The translations under genes were made by a program, and so were the position numbers. From Cephalopachus bancanus (taxonomy: Eukaryota; Chordata; Mammalia; Primates; Tarsiidae), in assembly GCA_027257055.1 (NCBI GenBank), contig JAPVLO010000040.1, positions 1,262,501 to 1,326,500 of the forward strand: a stretch of 64,000 bases of DNA, given 5' to 3'. Positions 33,505 through 45,384 of this stretch are shown here, in pieces; positions within the stretch are counted from its first letter, which is position 1; every line of letters begins with the position of its first letter. The notes under the pieces are model-generated. The model did not search any database and was not told the DNA's origin. It worked only from the letters and a program-made list of their open reading frames with translations.

Positions 33505-33673
33505 CTTTTTTTTTTTTTTTTTTGAGTCAGAGTCTCACTCTGTCGCCCAGTCTAGAGTGCAGTGGCACACTGCTCACGGCCGCCGCGGCCTTGACCTGCT
33601 GGCCTCAGATGATCCTTCCACCTCAGCCTTTCAAGTAGCTGAAACTACAGGCGTGAGCCACTACACCCAGCTT

Positions 33674-33712
<39 letters not shown>

Positions 33713-33985
33713 TTATTTATTTATTGTAGAGATGTGGTCTTACCATATTGTCCAGGCTGGTCTTGAACCCCTTGGGCTCAGGCAATCCTCTCACCTCCAC
33801 CTCCCAAAGTGCTGGGCTTACAGGTGAGAGCCACTGCACCCAGCTTTTTTTATTTATTTATTTATTGTAGAGATGTGGTCTTACCATATTGTCCAGGCTG
33901 GTCTTGAACCCCTTGGGCTCAGGCAATCCTCTCACCTCCACCTCCCAAAGTGCTGGGCTTACAGGTGAGAGCCACTGCACCCAGC
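33505..33985 (-). repeat. three-armed Alu: left arm tandemly duplicated
   Basis: The right arm (33,505-33,672) is followed by a (TTTA)n linker, left arm copy 1 (33,725-33,844), a second shorter linker, then left arm copy 2 (33,866-33,985). The two left arms read identically for about 120 bp; the period is 141 bp including linker. The flanking TTTA arrays suggest unequal exchange or slippage. Confidence 0.93.
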
Positions 33986-34244
33986 ATCCCTACTCATTAA
34001 CCAACCCGTCTTTATCAAACACCCCCTTCACACACGTTTCCCAGTCTCTGATAGCCATCATTCTACTATTCCTCCGAGTTCTTTTTTTTTAGCTCCCATG
34101 TATGCTTGGGAACACGAGACACTTGTCTCTCTGTGCCTGAGTTACTTAATATACTGTGTCCTCCAGTTCTATGTTGTTGCAAATGACAAGTTTTTATTCT
34201 TTTTTATGACTGAATCATATTCTATTATGATTATTATTATTATC

Positions 34245-34543
34245 AATTTTTTTAGTCACGTTCTCACTCTCACCCAGGCTGGAGTGCAGTGACACAAGCA
34301 TGGCTCACTGCCACCTTGACCTCCTGGGTTCAGGCGGTGCTTCTGCTTCAGCATCCTGAGTAGCTGGAACTATAAGCCTGCATCACCACACTCGACTAAT
34401 TTTGTTTTTGTTGTTTTTTTTTTTTTTAGAGACAAAGTCTCCTTTTGCTGCCCAGACTGGCTTCCAACTCCTGGACTCAAGCAATCCTTCCCCCTTAGCC
34501 TCCCAAAAGGCTGGGATTACAGATACTGCACCCAACCTCCATT
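34245..34543 (-). repeat. old Alu dimer inside L1
   Basis: 'CACCCAGGCTGGAGTGCAGT', a T-rich mid linker at 34,418-34,427, and 'CCCAAAAGGCTGGGATTACA'. Diverged, without the private linker, so an older Alu generation. Confidence 0.85.
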
Positions 34544-34690
34544 GTGTATTTATTCCACATTTTAAAAAATTCACTCATTTATTGAGAGACACTTCCATTA
34601 ATTTCCTATCATGGCTATTGTGAATAAGCCTGCAAAAAACATGGGAGTGCAGGTATCTCTTCCACATTCTAATAGTCTTGTATGCACAGA

Positions 34691-34921
34691 CACCGAGCCA
34701 GTCTTCAGAGTTAATCATGAACAGAACACAGCAAGAGATGAGATGAGAATGATCTGAATGGAATCTGATAGAGACCAGAAGAAAGAAGTCAAAGCACCTG
34801 GAATACTCAGCAGTTTGTAATCAAGTCAACAAATCTTTAGCAATTTTGCCGCCCCTTTTGGTCACTTGTGCAAAATAACTTCCTCTGACAATTCTAAAGA
34901 GCCAATTGGGTCAGAATAAGT
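34691..34921. other. unclassified non-coding stretch
   Basis: Nothing recognised. Confidence 0.3.
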
Positions 34922-35250
34922 TGCTTTTTAAATATATATTTCAATAGATTTAGGGGTACAAGTGATTTTTGATTACATGGATGAGTAGCATAGTGGTATT
35001 TTAAAAATTAAACATAGAAGACTAGGCTTTAAGTGTACCCATCACCCAAATAGTGCGCATTGGACCCGTTAGGTAACATTTCATTCCTCCTTCTCCCTTC
35101 CCACTTTTGAGTCTCCAACGTCCATTATAATCTTCTAGATGCATTTGCAGACCCACAGCTCAGCTCCCATTCATAAGTGAGAACATGAGGCTTTCTGTTT
35201 CTGAGCTGCTTCACTCAGGATAATGGCCTCTAGTTCCACAGGATTATTCT
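34922..35250 (-). repeat. severely truncated L1 3' end
   Basis: 'TTTCAATAGATTTAGGGGTA', 'AAGTGTACCCATCACCCAAA', 'CGTCCATTATAATCTTCTAG' and 'GGATAATGGCCTCTAGTTCC': reversed L1 3' UTR and the start of distal ORF2. About 320 bp is kept. Confidence 0.88.
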
Positions 35251-35269
35251 TGATATAGTTTTAATTGTC

Positions 35270-35460
35270 TAAAGCAGTTGTTCTTAGCTCTTCTGAAGTC
35301 ACAAATCTTCTGAGAGTCTGGTGAAATCTGTGCTCTCACTCTCCCAGAAAATGCACCTAAGTTATATGTAGCAAGATTCTGCATATAATTTCAAAGATTT
35401 CCCAATTCTATGGTGCTCCTCCAAGTGTTTAGCTAAGAGTCCCTGTTCTAAGAATCTATT
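35270..35460. repeat. hAT-like nonautonomous element
   Basis: The ends 'AGCAGTTGTTCTTAGCTCTT' and 'TTAGCTAAGAGTCCCTGTTC' are imperfect inverted repeats. Internal text 'CAGAAAATGCACCTAAGTTA' is typical of a small mammalian hAT MITE. Name uncertain. Confidence 0.5.
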
Positions 35461-35694
35461 TCCCCTGGTCACTTGACGATCTATTCTTTAGGACAAAATG
35501 GTAACACTTTCCACTTTAAAGGACTATAGCATTGACTTAAAGATAAGTGCAATTCATTAATGAAATAAGAGGAATTCTCAAGCACCTGCAATATACTCAG
35601 AGCTACTCTACAAGTTGGCAAGGGATACAGAAATGTAACCTGCACCCCCTCGCATAGACGGTCTGGATAAGACAGATGTTTAGGGCCAGGCTGT
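35461..35694. other. unclassified, weakly L2/MIR-like
   Basis: 35,560-35,690 has faint L2-like words ('TCTACAAGTTGGCAAGGGAT'). No gene. Confidence 0.3.
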
Positions 35695-35860
35695 GAGCTC
35701 ACATTCTGGTTTCATCACCAGGGTGGTCACCTGACCTCTTTGAGACTTGGTTTTCTTACCTGCCTAATGGGAGTGATGATTGTACGTCCCTCACAAGGCT
35801 CTTCTGGAGATTAATGTAAATTGCAGTGTCTGGCAGAGACTAAGAGCTTAATCAACATTA
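35695..35860 (+). repeat. MIR SINE
   Basis: 'GGTGGTCACCTGACCTCTTT', 'CTTACCTGCCTAATGGGAGT' and 'CTCACAAGGCTCTTCTGGAG' are in MIR order. Confidence 0.8.
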
Positions 35861-35964
35861 CAAGTAGAGTAAATTATTTAAGCCATCCAATGGCAATTTA
35901 CCCATCACCCACTATTTGGCAAGTGACTAATACTAAGTGTTGGGAAACAGGTTTGGCCAGGTAC

Positions 35965-36148
35965 CTGGTTGTAGAGTCGGACCCTGGCTTCCAAAGTTTG
36001 GTCCAAGGACAGGCAGCAAAGGTATCACCTCGGAGCTTGCATGCAGGGTCTCAGGCCCCTCCCCAGACCTACTGAAACAGAATTTCTATTTTAACAAGAT
36101 CCCCAGGCAATTTTCAGACACTTTAAAGTTTGAGAAGTCCTGCTGTAG
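35965..36148 (-). repeat. MER5-like hAT MITE
   Basis: 'CTACTGAAACAGAATTTCTA' and 'ATCCCCAGGCAATTTTCAGA' run to 'GTTTGAGAAGTCCTGCTG', as in MER5A/B elements of the hAT-Charlie group. The reversed end 'CAGCAGGACTTCTCAAACTT' is the terminal inverted repeat. Confidence 0.75.
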
Positions 36149-36683
36149 ATTTTGAAGAAAGAGAGACTAACTCTGAAAATGTTGCCTTGCTTCCTGGTCT
36201 AGATGGATTCAGAACCAGCTTGAAGCAAATTCTCTTTGTTTTACAGATGGCCAGTTTTTAAAATTCATAATATTATTGAATGATGAATTGATGGATAAAT
36301 GAATGCATAAAATAATGGTCATAATGATTAAGTGGAATAACAAATTAAAACATCTTCAAAAAGTGCTTGTCACAGAATACACACTCCAGAAAGTTAATGT
36401 CTTCCCTTTACTTTAGTTCAATAAGCATTCTTTGTGCCCCAAATATATGGAGACAGTGTATGAAGATGATAGATCTCTCAGGTTGACGATGGGAATTTGG
36501 GACATCAATTGGCAGGAACAAGCTAAAATAGTTATGAGGAAAAAGGAGGTAACTTATGTTAATTAATTCAATAGCTGGCCTTAGCCTTGATCTTTTAAAT
36601 CAGATAAAATGAAGCATTATTATTTATGAGAAAGCTCAAAGATGGCTTTTGAATTTCTCTCTGTTCAGATTTACATTTCACTC
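36149..36683. other. unclassified AT-rich sequence
   Basis: 'TGAATTGATGGATAAATGAA' (~36,283) is L2/MIR-tail-like. No gene. Confidence 0.3.
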
Positions 36684-36972
36684 TTTTTTTTTTTTTTTTT
36701 TTTTTTTTAGTCGGAGTCACACTCCATCACCCAGGCTGGAGTGCAGTGGCATGCTCACGGCCACCCCAGCGTCGACCTCCTGGGCTCCTTCCACCTCTGC
36801 CTTCCAAAATATCCAGAACTATAGGCACATGCTACTATGCTCGGCTAATTTTTTTTTTTTTTTTAATGTATTGTAAAGACGAGGGCTCACCAAGTTCCCC
36901 GGGCTGGTCTTGAACCCATGGGCTCAGGCAATCCACTCACTTCAACCTCCCAAAGTGCTAGGATTACAGGCT
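36684..36972 (-). repeat. Alu dimer, slightly 5'-truncated
   Basis: Poly(T), 'GTCGGAGTCACACTCCATCA', and the end 'AGGATTACAGGCTG'. It stops short of the usual 5' end of Alu. 'CACTCTTTT' flanks both sides as target duplication. The mid linker carries a second T-run of about 18. Confidence 0.93.
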
Positions 36973-37769
36973 GCACTCTTTTTAAAATAGTTCTGAAGGT
37001 GAGACACTCTGCTTTCTGAGTAAAAATTTTATTTTGTATCTTGAAGATGCTCACTTTTGTGGCCCCTCTTTGTAATGTGCATGTATCCCTGGAGGAAGAA
37101 AGTAACAGGACTGGTTTGCGACGTTGCAAGAGGTGTCCCCCCAAGTGTCCCTCCTCTGTAGACAAGGCAGGGGAGAGACGCACATTCATCAAGAGGGACC
37201 AGAAATTTCCATATCTTCCTTTTGGAGAGCTGATATTATTGGAAACTCTCTGGTAAACTGAGGTGGTCACAGAGGGTTTCCTGGCAGGAAAGAGAACCAC
37301 AGGGGAACACATCATAGAGGAAGAGCTGAGGCAACTCGTCTCAATCCCAAGACTGAGGGGAGGCTCTGGGCTGAGAAAGTTGGTGCTGGGATGGTGTCTG
37401 AAGGGGCCAGAGGTCTACCCTCCGACTGAGACAGGGTCTTTAAGAACAATGAGAGACAGTGGCCAAAGGCAGGTTAGAGAGAGTTCTAACTCAGTGCTCT
37501 ACCTTGAGACATCCTCTGTCCCCACAGAGACATGGGTCCACAAAGAGATCCTTGCAAAAGTGTGCAGGGATATGTCAGACTGTGGGGCCCACTGGCAGAA
37601 GCAGTTCAGCCAAATGCCACGATGCTACCACGGGCTAATCAATCTCCAGTTCCCTTTCTACCTGGCATTTATGAGCAGGACACATTCCGTGGGAATAAAT
37701 GAGCTTCTGGAATTGAACAAAACCAGTCTCTACCCTGCAGAGCTCAAAGTCTAGCAGAAAAGAGGTAGG
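36973..37769. other. unclassified; longest non-repeat plus frame here
   Basis: 37,263-37,754 is open for 163 codons. It has no recognisable domain, and its last ~60 bp are L2-like ('TCTACCCTGCAGAGCTCAAA'). I regard it as chance. The rest is unrecognised. Confidence 0.3.
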
Positions 37770-37930
37770 CATGCAAATACAGAAATGAATCATTGTAGCA
37801 GGGGTCATTATCATCTTCTCCCACCAACGACCCTGTGGCCTGGATAAGGTTAAAGCATTTGAGGAAGGTCACAGAGAGGGTAGGTGGCAAAGCCAAGAGT
37901 CACATCCAAATCGAATCTCAAACTCTGCTC
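37770..37930 (-). repeat. MIR SINE
   Basis: 'TCATTATCATCTTCTCCCAC', 'GAGGAAGGTCACAGAGAGGG' and 'GGCAAAGCCAAGAGTCACAT' are in reversed MIR order. Confidence 0.65.
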
Positions 37931-38732
<802 letters not shown>

Positions 38733-38962
38733 CTACTTAGTAAGATCTGTCACAGAAACAAAGAAGTATCACGTGTTCTCACTCATAAGAGGACCTTGAA
38801 CAATAATTGTAATACTGTAAGAAAAGGATTGGTAGTCATGGGAAACTGCCAGGGGAAGGGGGAGCACACCTCATCATTAAGGAAGGGTACCTACATAATG
38901 AACATTTGTATACCTAGCCCTGACTTGTACCCTAATATTTAAAATAAATTTTTTTTTTAATG
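38733..38962 (+). repeat. severely truncated L1 3' end
   Basis: 'CACGTGTTCTCACTCATAAG', 'AAGGGTACCTACATAATGAA' and 'CCCTGACTTGTACCCTAATA', plus an A/T tail. Same family as the L1 at 31.8-32.2 kb; about 230 bp retained. Confidence 0.9.
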
Positions 38963-40370
38963 TGGAAATTCCTTGTCCCTTCTCCCATATCTGGCCCCAA
39001 TCATCTTTTCACCCATCTCCTTCCTAATATCCTTAGCAATAAACTGGTTATTATAAGTAAAGTATTCTGAAGTCCTATGAGCCACTCTAGCAGATTAGTC
39101 AAACCTGAGGCGGGGGTCATGGGAATCCCAATGTATAGCTGGTCAATCTGAAGTACAGATAAAACTATATAGGCCTTTTTGATCGGCATGTGGGGAGGGG
39201 GCAGTTTTGTGGGGCTGGGTCCTCAACCTGTGGGATCAAACACTATCTCTAGGTAGATATTGTGAGAATTAAATTAGAGGATATCCAGCTGGGGACTTGC
39301 TTGCTTGAGTTGTACTCCACATCTTTAAAATAAAAAATTTTTTTAAAAAAAGAAATACGAAAAGAAGAGAAAAGAGGAAAAAAAGAAATATGAGAAGAAG
39401 AGAGAGAGAGAGAGAAAAAGAAGATAGTCCCGAAACCTGACCTAGACAATGGAGAAGGGGAGAAATCCTTGGAATTGGGGGGGGTGGGGAGGAGGAAAGC
39501 TGATGACCATGATTCCAAGATTTAAACCTTGTTAGGTTTGACACCAGTTGAAGAAAAGGAGCAGTTGGAAAAGAGGACTGGCAGCCTCTGGAGCTATCTG
39601 CCTGGTGACTTGCCTTCTCCTAGTGACCCAGCAAGAAAATGCTCTAAAACCTAAACAGTGCCCAGGAAGTTCTGAGAGCAGGCAAGGCCCCATTAGATAT
39701 GTTCCATCAGCCTGAGACACAAGGGACCTTTTGCCAAGGTGCAGGAGATCAGAGAAAAATGTTTATGGAAACCCTAGGAAATGAATATACCCAGTATGTG
39801 GAGAGAGAACACCCACAGAACAAAGTCAAGAAAAGACATGGAAAAAAAGAGCTCTGAGTGATTCTTCTGAACCCTTGGTTCTAGCCATGTCTGAAGCCAG
39901 ACTGTAGCTGGACTCTACAGATACAGAAATGTTTGGTTCCCCTGCTGCCCTAGCAATTCTCAGTAAGCTCTCTGCCATGGCAAGTCAAAGAGACCCAGTT
40001 ATTCCTTCCTTTGCACCTACCAGTGATGCTATGGGGAGTTGAACTTACCACCAATTTGCCAAGAAGAGAAGCAATTTACCAAGCATCATGGCCAACCACA
40101 CAAAGTTCCCACAGTGACGATACTGAGGTCTTTTGAAATTATGATCAGAGTCGACTTCTGTATATACTTAATTCATTCAGTGTATTAAACAAACTTAACC
40201 ATCTCTACAAAGGGTAGATACTCATTTTCCTTAGCTCTTATGATGAAGGCTTGATTAAAATTAAAATTATACAAGCAGATGCCACAAATATTGTTCTTTA
40301 GTAGGAATCTTAATGAGAAGCTGTTAGCCCAAATCCTTTTGAGAATTTGAAGTGCTGGATTAACCTTTAT
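38963..40370. other. unclassified, with an L1-tail scrap and purine-rich tracts
   Basis: 39,308-39,345 ('TTGTACTCCACATCTTTAAA') is an L1 3' tail scrap followed by a (GA)/(GAAA)-rich tract to 39,422. 39,476-39,492 is G-rich. The remainder is not recognised and has no plausible gene. Confidence 0.35.
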
Positions 40371-40815
40371 CCTTAAAAAAAAAAAAAAAAAGGAAAAGAA
40401 AAAAAAGAAAGTGTGCAGATATTTACATAGCAATTATCAGATTTAAGTTAAATGTATACTTTTTCTGTGACTGAGTCATCAGATTACATTCCCACCTGTG
40501 ACTATTTATCAAGGAAACTATTTCCAATAATATTATTTTAATGATTCCACGAGTCATTGACCTGTAACCTTGGGACTATAAATATTTGTTTTAAGAAATC
40601 TCATGTGCCAGAATGTTTAACTGTAGGGAAGCACATTCATTCACTTAAAGCTGTCGTCCGTGTTCGCCATAAATGGGCAATTTTCCTGATCAGCTTTGTG
40701 ATAATTAACCAACTGCCTATGACCTCACTCTCTAGATCTAAATATCTCAGTAGAATAAAGATGAGGCAGATTTTACCAGAATTAGGAAAATATCTATAGG
40801 AATCTCTTCTTCTCA
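40371..40815. other. unclassified AT-rich sequence
   Basis: A-rich run at 40,376-40,412; otherwise nothing recognised. The 80-codon plus frame at 40,557-40,799 has no domain. Confidence 0.3.
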
Positions 40816-40817
40816 AA

Positions 40818-40890
40818 GTTATTTTCAAATATATATATATATATATATTTGAAATATATATATATATATTTGAAAATATATATATAATAA
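40818..40890. repeat. AT microsatellite with palindromic arms
   Basis: Two (AT)n runs separated by 'TTTGAAAT' and bounded by ATTTTCAAAT ... ATTTGAAAAT. The whole ~60 bp is close to a perfect palindrome. Confidence 0.9.
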
Positions 40891-40904
40891 ATGACTTAAA
40901 ACAA

Positions 40905-41560
40905 CTTTCAACCATGACGGAATTTGCAGGCAACATTCACCAGTGAATGCTAAAACTAGTGGTAAAAGTTGAAGAATAACAGAATATTGACATGCATTTC
41001 AAATAACCTCCCCAGAATAGTAATTTTGGAGCGGACAAACTTGGCAGAAATCGCTTCAGTCTGGCAGAAATCGCCTTAACCAAGTGATCAAAGTTAACAT
41101 CCCCAATTACAGAAAAATTGACATCACATGCATAAAGCACAGTGAAGAATAAAACATCACTTCTGTGGTCTTTTCTGTCAGAAAGAAACCTAAATCTAAC
41201 CACAAGGAAGCACCAGACAAATTGGGAAAAATCTACAAAATAATTGGCTTTCACTTTTCAAAAATATAAATGTCACAGAAGACCTAGGAACTGTCCCAGA
41301 TGAAAGGAGGTTAGAGAGATGTGACAATGGAATGCAACACATGATCTGGGATCATATTTTGCTATTAAGCACATTATTGAGACAGTGGGGAGAAGGGCTC
41401 AATGTTGGTGTTGTATCCATGTTAATTTCCTGATTTTAATGTTGTGTAGAAGAATGACCTTGATTTTAGGAAATACAAACTGAAGCATTGGGAGACAAAT
41501 GGGAATCATATTCACAGTGTACTCTAAATGGATCAGACAAAAACATGTAATGTGTTCCTA
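40905..41560 (+). repeat. ancient L1M-like 3' UTR
   Basis: 'CAAGTGATCAAAGTTAACAT', 'CAGACAAATTGGGAAAAATC', 'GAACTGTCCCAGATGAAAGG', 'TCCATGTTAATTTCCTGATT' and 'TAGGAAATACAAACTGAAGC' follow the word order of old L1M/L1ME 3' ends. The subfamily is not resolvable. Confidence 0.55.
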
Positions 41561-41781
41561 CATGCAAACATCCACTCAGGGTTTGGTTCCTAGATAACCC
41601 ATACCTGTTGATATGAGGAGTGATCTAAGAAAGCAGACACTAAAAAAGAATTTTGAATCCGTATCACTGGCAGCTAGCAAAGAGGACCCATCACTGATAG
41701 CACATGGAGCACTGACAATCTCTTGCAAAGTAGCAAGAGTGCAATTGTGAAAACATTTACTGGAGGTGAACTGAGATTGTA

Positions 41782-41855
41782 GAGAGCTGCACTGTCCAGT
41801 TCGGTAGACCCTGGTCACATGTGGCTATTAAGCACTCAAAATGTGGCAGATGGCA
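41782..41855. repeat. hAT (MER58-like) fragment
   Basis: 'GCTGCACTGTCCAGTTCGGT' and 'CACATGTGGCTATTAAGCAC' are typical of a small hAT-Charlie MITE group. Only one end is kept. Confidence 0.5.
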
Positions 41856-41869
41856 GGAGAAGAGATCAA

Positions 41870-43960
41870 AAGGCACAAAGAAATGGGCATGCTAGAGTGC
41901 CTATACTATTGCAGGCTAGAACCCTACCAGAGGACTATGCACCATGGGATTGTCTGAAGGACTCTCTTTAGAGAGGCACCAACATTATTCAAAAACTCCA
42001 TGGTGGCTCTCCAATGTAGGCCTGAGAGGAAAGCTGAGAGTGGGAAATGCTGTTACTTATCTGGGCTCCCTGGTAAAAATTAGAAATGATGGGATCTTGA
42101 CATGATAGGGGCCAGGTGGTGGCACTTTCTCATCGGAAGCAAGGTGGGTGCAATTATCATGAAGAATGGTCAGATCAGATGACAGCCAACATGGCCACAA
42201 AGAATATTTGTTATGGAAGAGGCACTAAACAAGTAGACAGAATGACTCAGCCTGTTGACATCACCCAGGCTACATTATCAGCCATTCATTAGTGGAACAA
42301 AGAAAACATAAATGAAACTGCCATGGAGACAGGAACTGTGGCTATGAATGAGGTCAACTGTATCTAATAGACTCACCAATCTGATAAAGTGACTGCGACA
42401 GAGGACAACATTGAACCCCTGATATGTCATCATCCCCCATCCTGGGAACAGCCAGCCACTTGGGGGCAAGTTGACTATATTGGACCCCTTCCACCTAGAA
42501 GGAATACCTGTTCATCTCAAGTAGAATCAATATATATTCCAAGTATGTGTTTGCCTTTCCTGCCTGCAGAGCTTCCATCAATACTACCACATGAGGGCTT
42601 ATAAAGTATTTGATCTACAAGCATGGGTCTTGCATAATATCCACAGTGGACTTAATTTACCACAAAGCAGGTATATCAGTAGGCTCTAACCTGAAGATCT
42701 GCCAACTCTGTGTATACTACATCACCCTGAAGCTTCTGGACTGGCTGAGCAATGGAATGGCATCTTTTAAGGAGCAGCTGAGACACCAACTGGAAAGAAT
42801 ATCCTATGAGGATGAGGCACCATCTCCCAGAACGCATTATGCACTCTAAACCAAAAGTCTTACATGGTTGGGTTTCCAATCCATGGGTCCAGAAACCAAG
42901 AGATGGAAAGACAAGCAACTCACTTAGCACCACTCCTAGTAACCCACTGGGGTAGCCTGCTTCCTATTCCCAAATTTCTAGGATCTGTGGATAGTAGTTC
43001 TTGACTTTCGGAGAGAATGATTCCACCACACAGTAAAAGTCATATTAAATTTTATGAATTGCCTTCCACTCTGACACTTCAGAATCCTCATCTCAAGAAA
43101 CCAACAAGCGAAGACCAACACTTTAGAATCCTCAAGAGACCAACAGATCACTATGCTGGCAGGGGTATCATTGGTTGTGATCATTAGCATGGGTCGAGCT
43201 ACTGTTATACAGTGAGAACAGATGGAAATAAACTTAGCCAGATGCTTCACCTGGAGTTTTCTTACTACTCCCTAAACCCTACTTTGATGGTAAATGGGCA
43301 AGTTTATCAGCTACAGCCTGAGAAGGGTTTGGTGACATGGTGACCAGAAATTCAGACTTCTCACTGGTAAGGGTCTGAGTAATATTACCAGCAAGCTATT
43401 TAGGCCCTCAGAGATGCTAGCCAAGAGAAAGGGAAATCTACATGTATAGTAGAGAAGGGTGGTGATAAATATCAGTTGCAGCCAGGTTTTGCATCAGGGG
43501 CTCCAGTTCATATCACCAACTTCCTTCAAACAAGTTTCTCCCAGGAAAGAGGCCCACTAGAATCCTAAAGGAGTCTTTCCTGGGAGGAAAGAGCCCCTCC
43601 CCAATTCAAGACATTATTGCTGCTAGCAAAAGCACACAGGTATATCCGGACAGCTCCTTGCCTCGATTGTACCGTGCAACTCTCTTTCGGTATTGGAATC
43701 TCGTTATCAATACATTGGATGACATATCGGAGGGCTTCCTCAGCCATTCTGAAGCAGGTGCAAACCCAGAAGATGCATGTTAACACCCATGTGTCAGCCT
43801 TTCCTGGGCGGAAGACAATAACCAGTGAATGTGAATGCACGTTCCCATTTTCATTTCTCAGACAGAAAATTCCCACATTCATTCTAAGGGTACCCAGTAA
43901 AATCAAGCTCGAGTTGCCTACAGCACTCACCAGCTCAATTCATCACTTGTTTGGGCTTTC
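41870..43960 (+). pseudogene. ERV-L/MaLR internal region, decayed pol/integrase-like
   Basis: Remnant of an ERV class III (ERV-L/MaLR) internal region. 42,389-42,604 is open for 71 codons and reads ...GQVDYIGPLP..., an integrase-like block. Neighbouring blocks continue through shifted frames up to about 42,940. Downstream, 43,180-43,480 resembles the non-coding 3' portion of MaLR internals. Stops and frameshifts break every frame, no LTR is adjacent, and no gag or envelope is seen. It is inactive. 43,617-43,982 is open for 121 codons on + (and minus) without a domain. Confidence 0.7.
43535..43590. repeat. short hairpin-forming inverted repeat
   Basis: 43,535-43,550 and 43,574-43,590 are inverted copies (16 of 17, one extra G) with a ~23-nt loop. 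Confidence 0.7.
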
Positions 43961-44112
43961 TCTCATGTTTTTCTATTTCTAATTCCCCATTCTGGCTCCT
44001 TTAGATCACTTTTCTAAATAAACAAACAAACAAAAAGCCTGTACACAAGCCCTTGTCTCAGGCTCTGCATTTGGGAGGAATGCAAATTAAGGTTAAAGGA
44101 AACTTTCAAATG

Positions 44113-44330
44113 CTAGCCTGGGCAATACAGTGAGACCCCGCCTCTATTTTTAAAAATACAAAAATTAACTGGACATGGTGGCATATGCCCATAGTCTCAG
44201 CTGCTTGGGAGGCTGAGGTGGGGAGATCACTTGAGCCCAGAAGTTTGAAGCTGCAGTGAGCTATGACTGGAATGCAGCCTGGGTGTCAGAGCAAGAGCTC
44301 CATCTAAAGAAAATTAAAATTAATTTTTAA
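44113..44330 (+). repeat. 5'-truncated Alu, older type
   Basis: It begins 'CTAGCCTGGGCAATACAGTG' in the left arm and ends near 'GAGCTCCATCTAAAG' with an A-rich tail. The target duplication is 'CTTTCAAATG'/'TTTTCAAATG'. It lacks part of the right arm. Confidence 0.88.
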
Positions 44331-44817
44331 ATTTTCAAATGATGTGGACACATGCTCCTCCTAAGTCTGTGTAATACCTTTCATTTGATCAACAAGCTCT
44401 CTGGAATAAATGTTATAATTCATAGGCTTGATTCTTGCTGTGAATTTATAGGCATGGTTGTAGGCTGACTGTTTCTCCCATGCAATCAGTCTGCAGAAGA
44501 CCATGACAGACAGGTCCGATGAGAAGACACAGACTGAATGAAAAGCAAGTTAATTCTGCCCTCCACACAGGAAGGCCAGTAAGCACCAGACTTTCCCTAC
44601 ATGACTTGCCTATGCTCATGAAAAACCATCTTCATGATGAAAACAGCAGCATTCACCCAACTGGTCCCTCTCACGTTCCCTGACGTTACCAGTGTAATGC
44701 TGTGCACTGTGCAAACTTTTAAAGGAAGAAGTGAAAAAAGTCATTTTATCATGCCAAAATATTAAACATGAATTTTACCAAATCTCTAGATCTAATTACT
44801 ACTTTGTAAGAAATATG
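44331..44817. other. unclassified non-coding sequence
   Basis: Nothing recognised. Confidence 0.3.
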
Positions 44818-45112
44818 GGCTGGGCACAGTGGCTCAAGTCTCTAATCCCAGCACTTTGGGAGGCCGAGGCAAGAGGATTGCCTGAGCCCAGGGGTTTGAG
44901 ACCAGCCTGGGCAACTTGGCGAGACATCATCTCTACAATATATCAAAAATTATCTGGGTGTGGTAGCAAGTGCCTGTAGTTCCAATTACTTGGAAGGCTG
45001 AGGTGGAAGGATCGCCTGAGCACAGCAGGTCAACGCTGGGGTGGCCGTGAGCATGCCCCTGCACTCCAGCCTGGGCGACAGAGTAAGACTCTGACTCCAA
45101 AAAAAAAGAAAG
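44818..45112 (+). repeat. Alu dimer, lineage-specific type
   Basis: It starts 'GGCTGGGCACAGTGGCTCAA' and ends 'GTAAGACTCTGACTCC' plus an A-rich tail. The target duplication 'AAGAAATATG' flanks it on both sides. Confidence 0.95.
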
Positions 45113-45384
45113 AAAGAAATATGAAAATAGAGGAACATGTTAGAATACAATCTATTAAAACTAGAATATGGAAATATCTAAAAGAAAGATGACCTAGTTT
45201 CTTTAATAAGAAACTGGCAAGAATAAAAGAGCATGAGAGAGCAAAAATGAGTGACAGAGAACAATCAGAGATTAAATGAAGATGAAGAAACACATCAAAC
45301 AAATGCTATGTATTCACTTATTCAAACAAAAGCAATTGTAAAAAGACTTTTTTAGTAAATCAGAAAAAAATTGAAAGCTCTATA
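45113..45384. other. unclassified AT-rich sequence
   Basis: Nothing recognised. Confidence 0.3.

Larger units (their letters stand above)
33236..34690 (-). repeat. L1 3' UTR and distal ORF2, hosting two Alus
   Basis: 3' UTR: 'TTATGGATACATAGTAGTTG', 'CAATGATCAAATCCGGGTAA' and 'CCAGTTCTACTCTTCTAGTT'. After the first Alu: 'ATCAAACACCCCCTTCACAC'. ORF2 end after the second: 'ATGGCTATTGTGAATAAGCC' to ~34,690. Minus strand, 5'-truncated. Confidence 0.9.

Noticed and set aside
33672..33724. TTTA array as a regulatory or CRISPR-like repeat
   Set aside because: It is an expanded Alu linker microsatellite; there are no unique spacers of even length.
37263..37754. 163-codon open frame on the plus strand, longest outside repeats
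   Set aside because: No recognisable family, no splice or promoter context, and its 3' end is L2-like. Worth one protein search but not callable.
42389..42604. Integrase-like frame as a domesticated retroviral gene
   Set aside because: Only 71 codons, frameshifted neighbours, no start context or splice signals; reads as ordinary decay.
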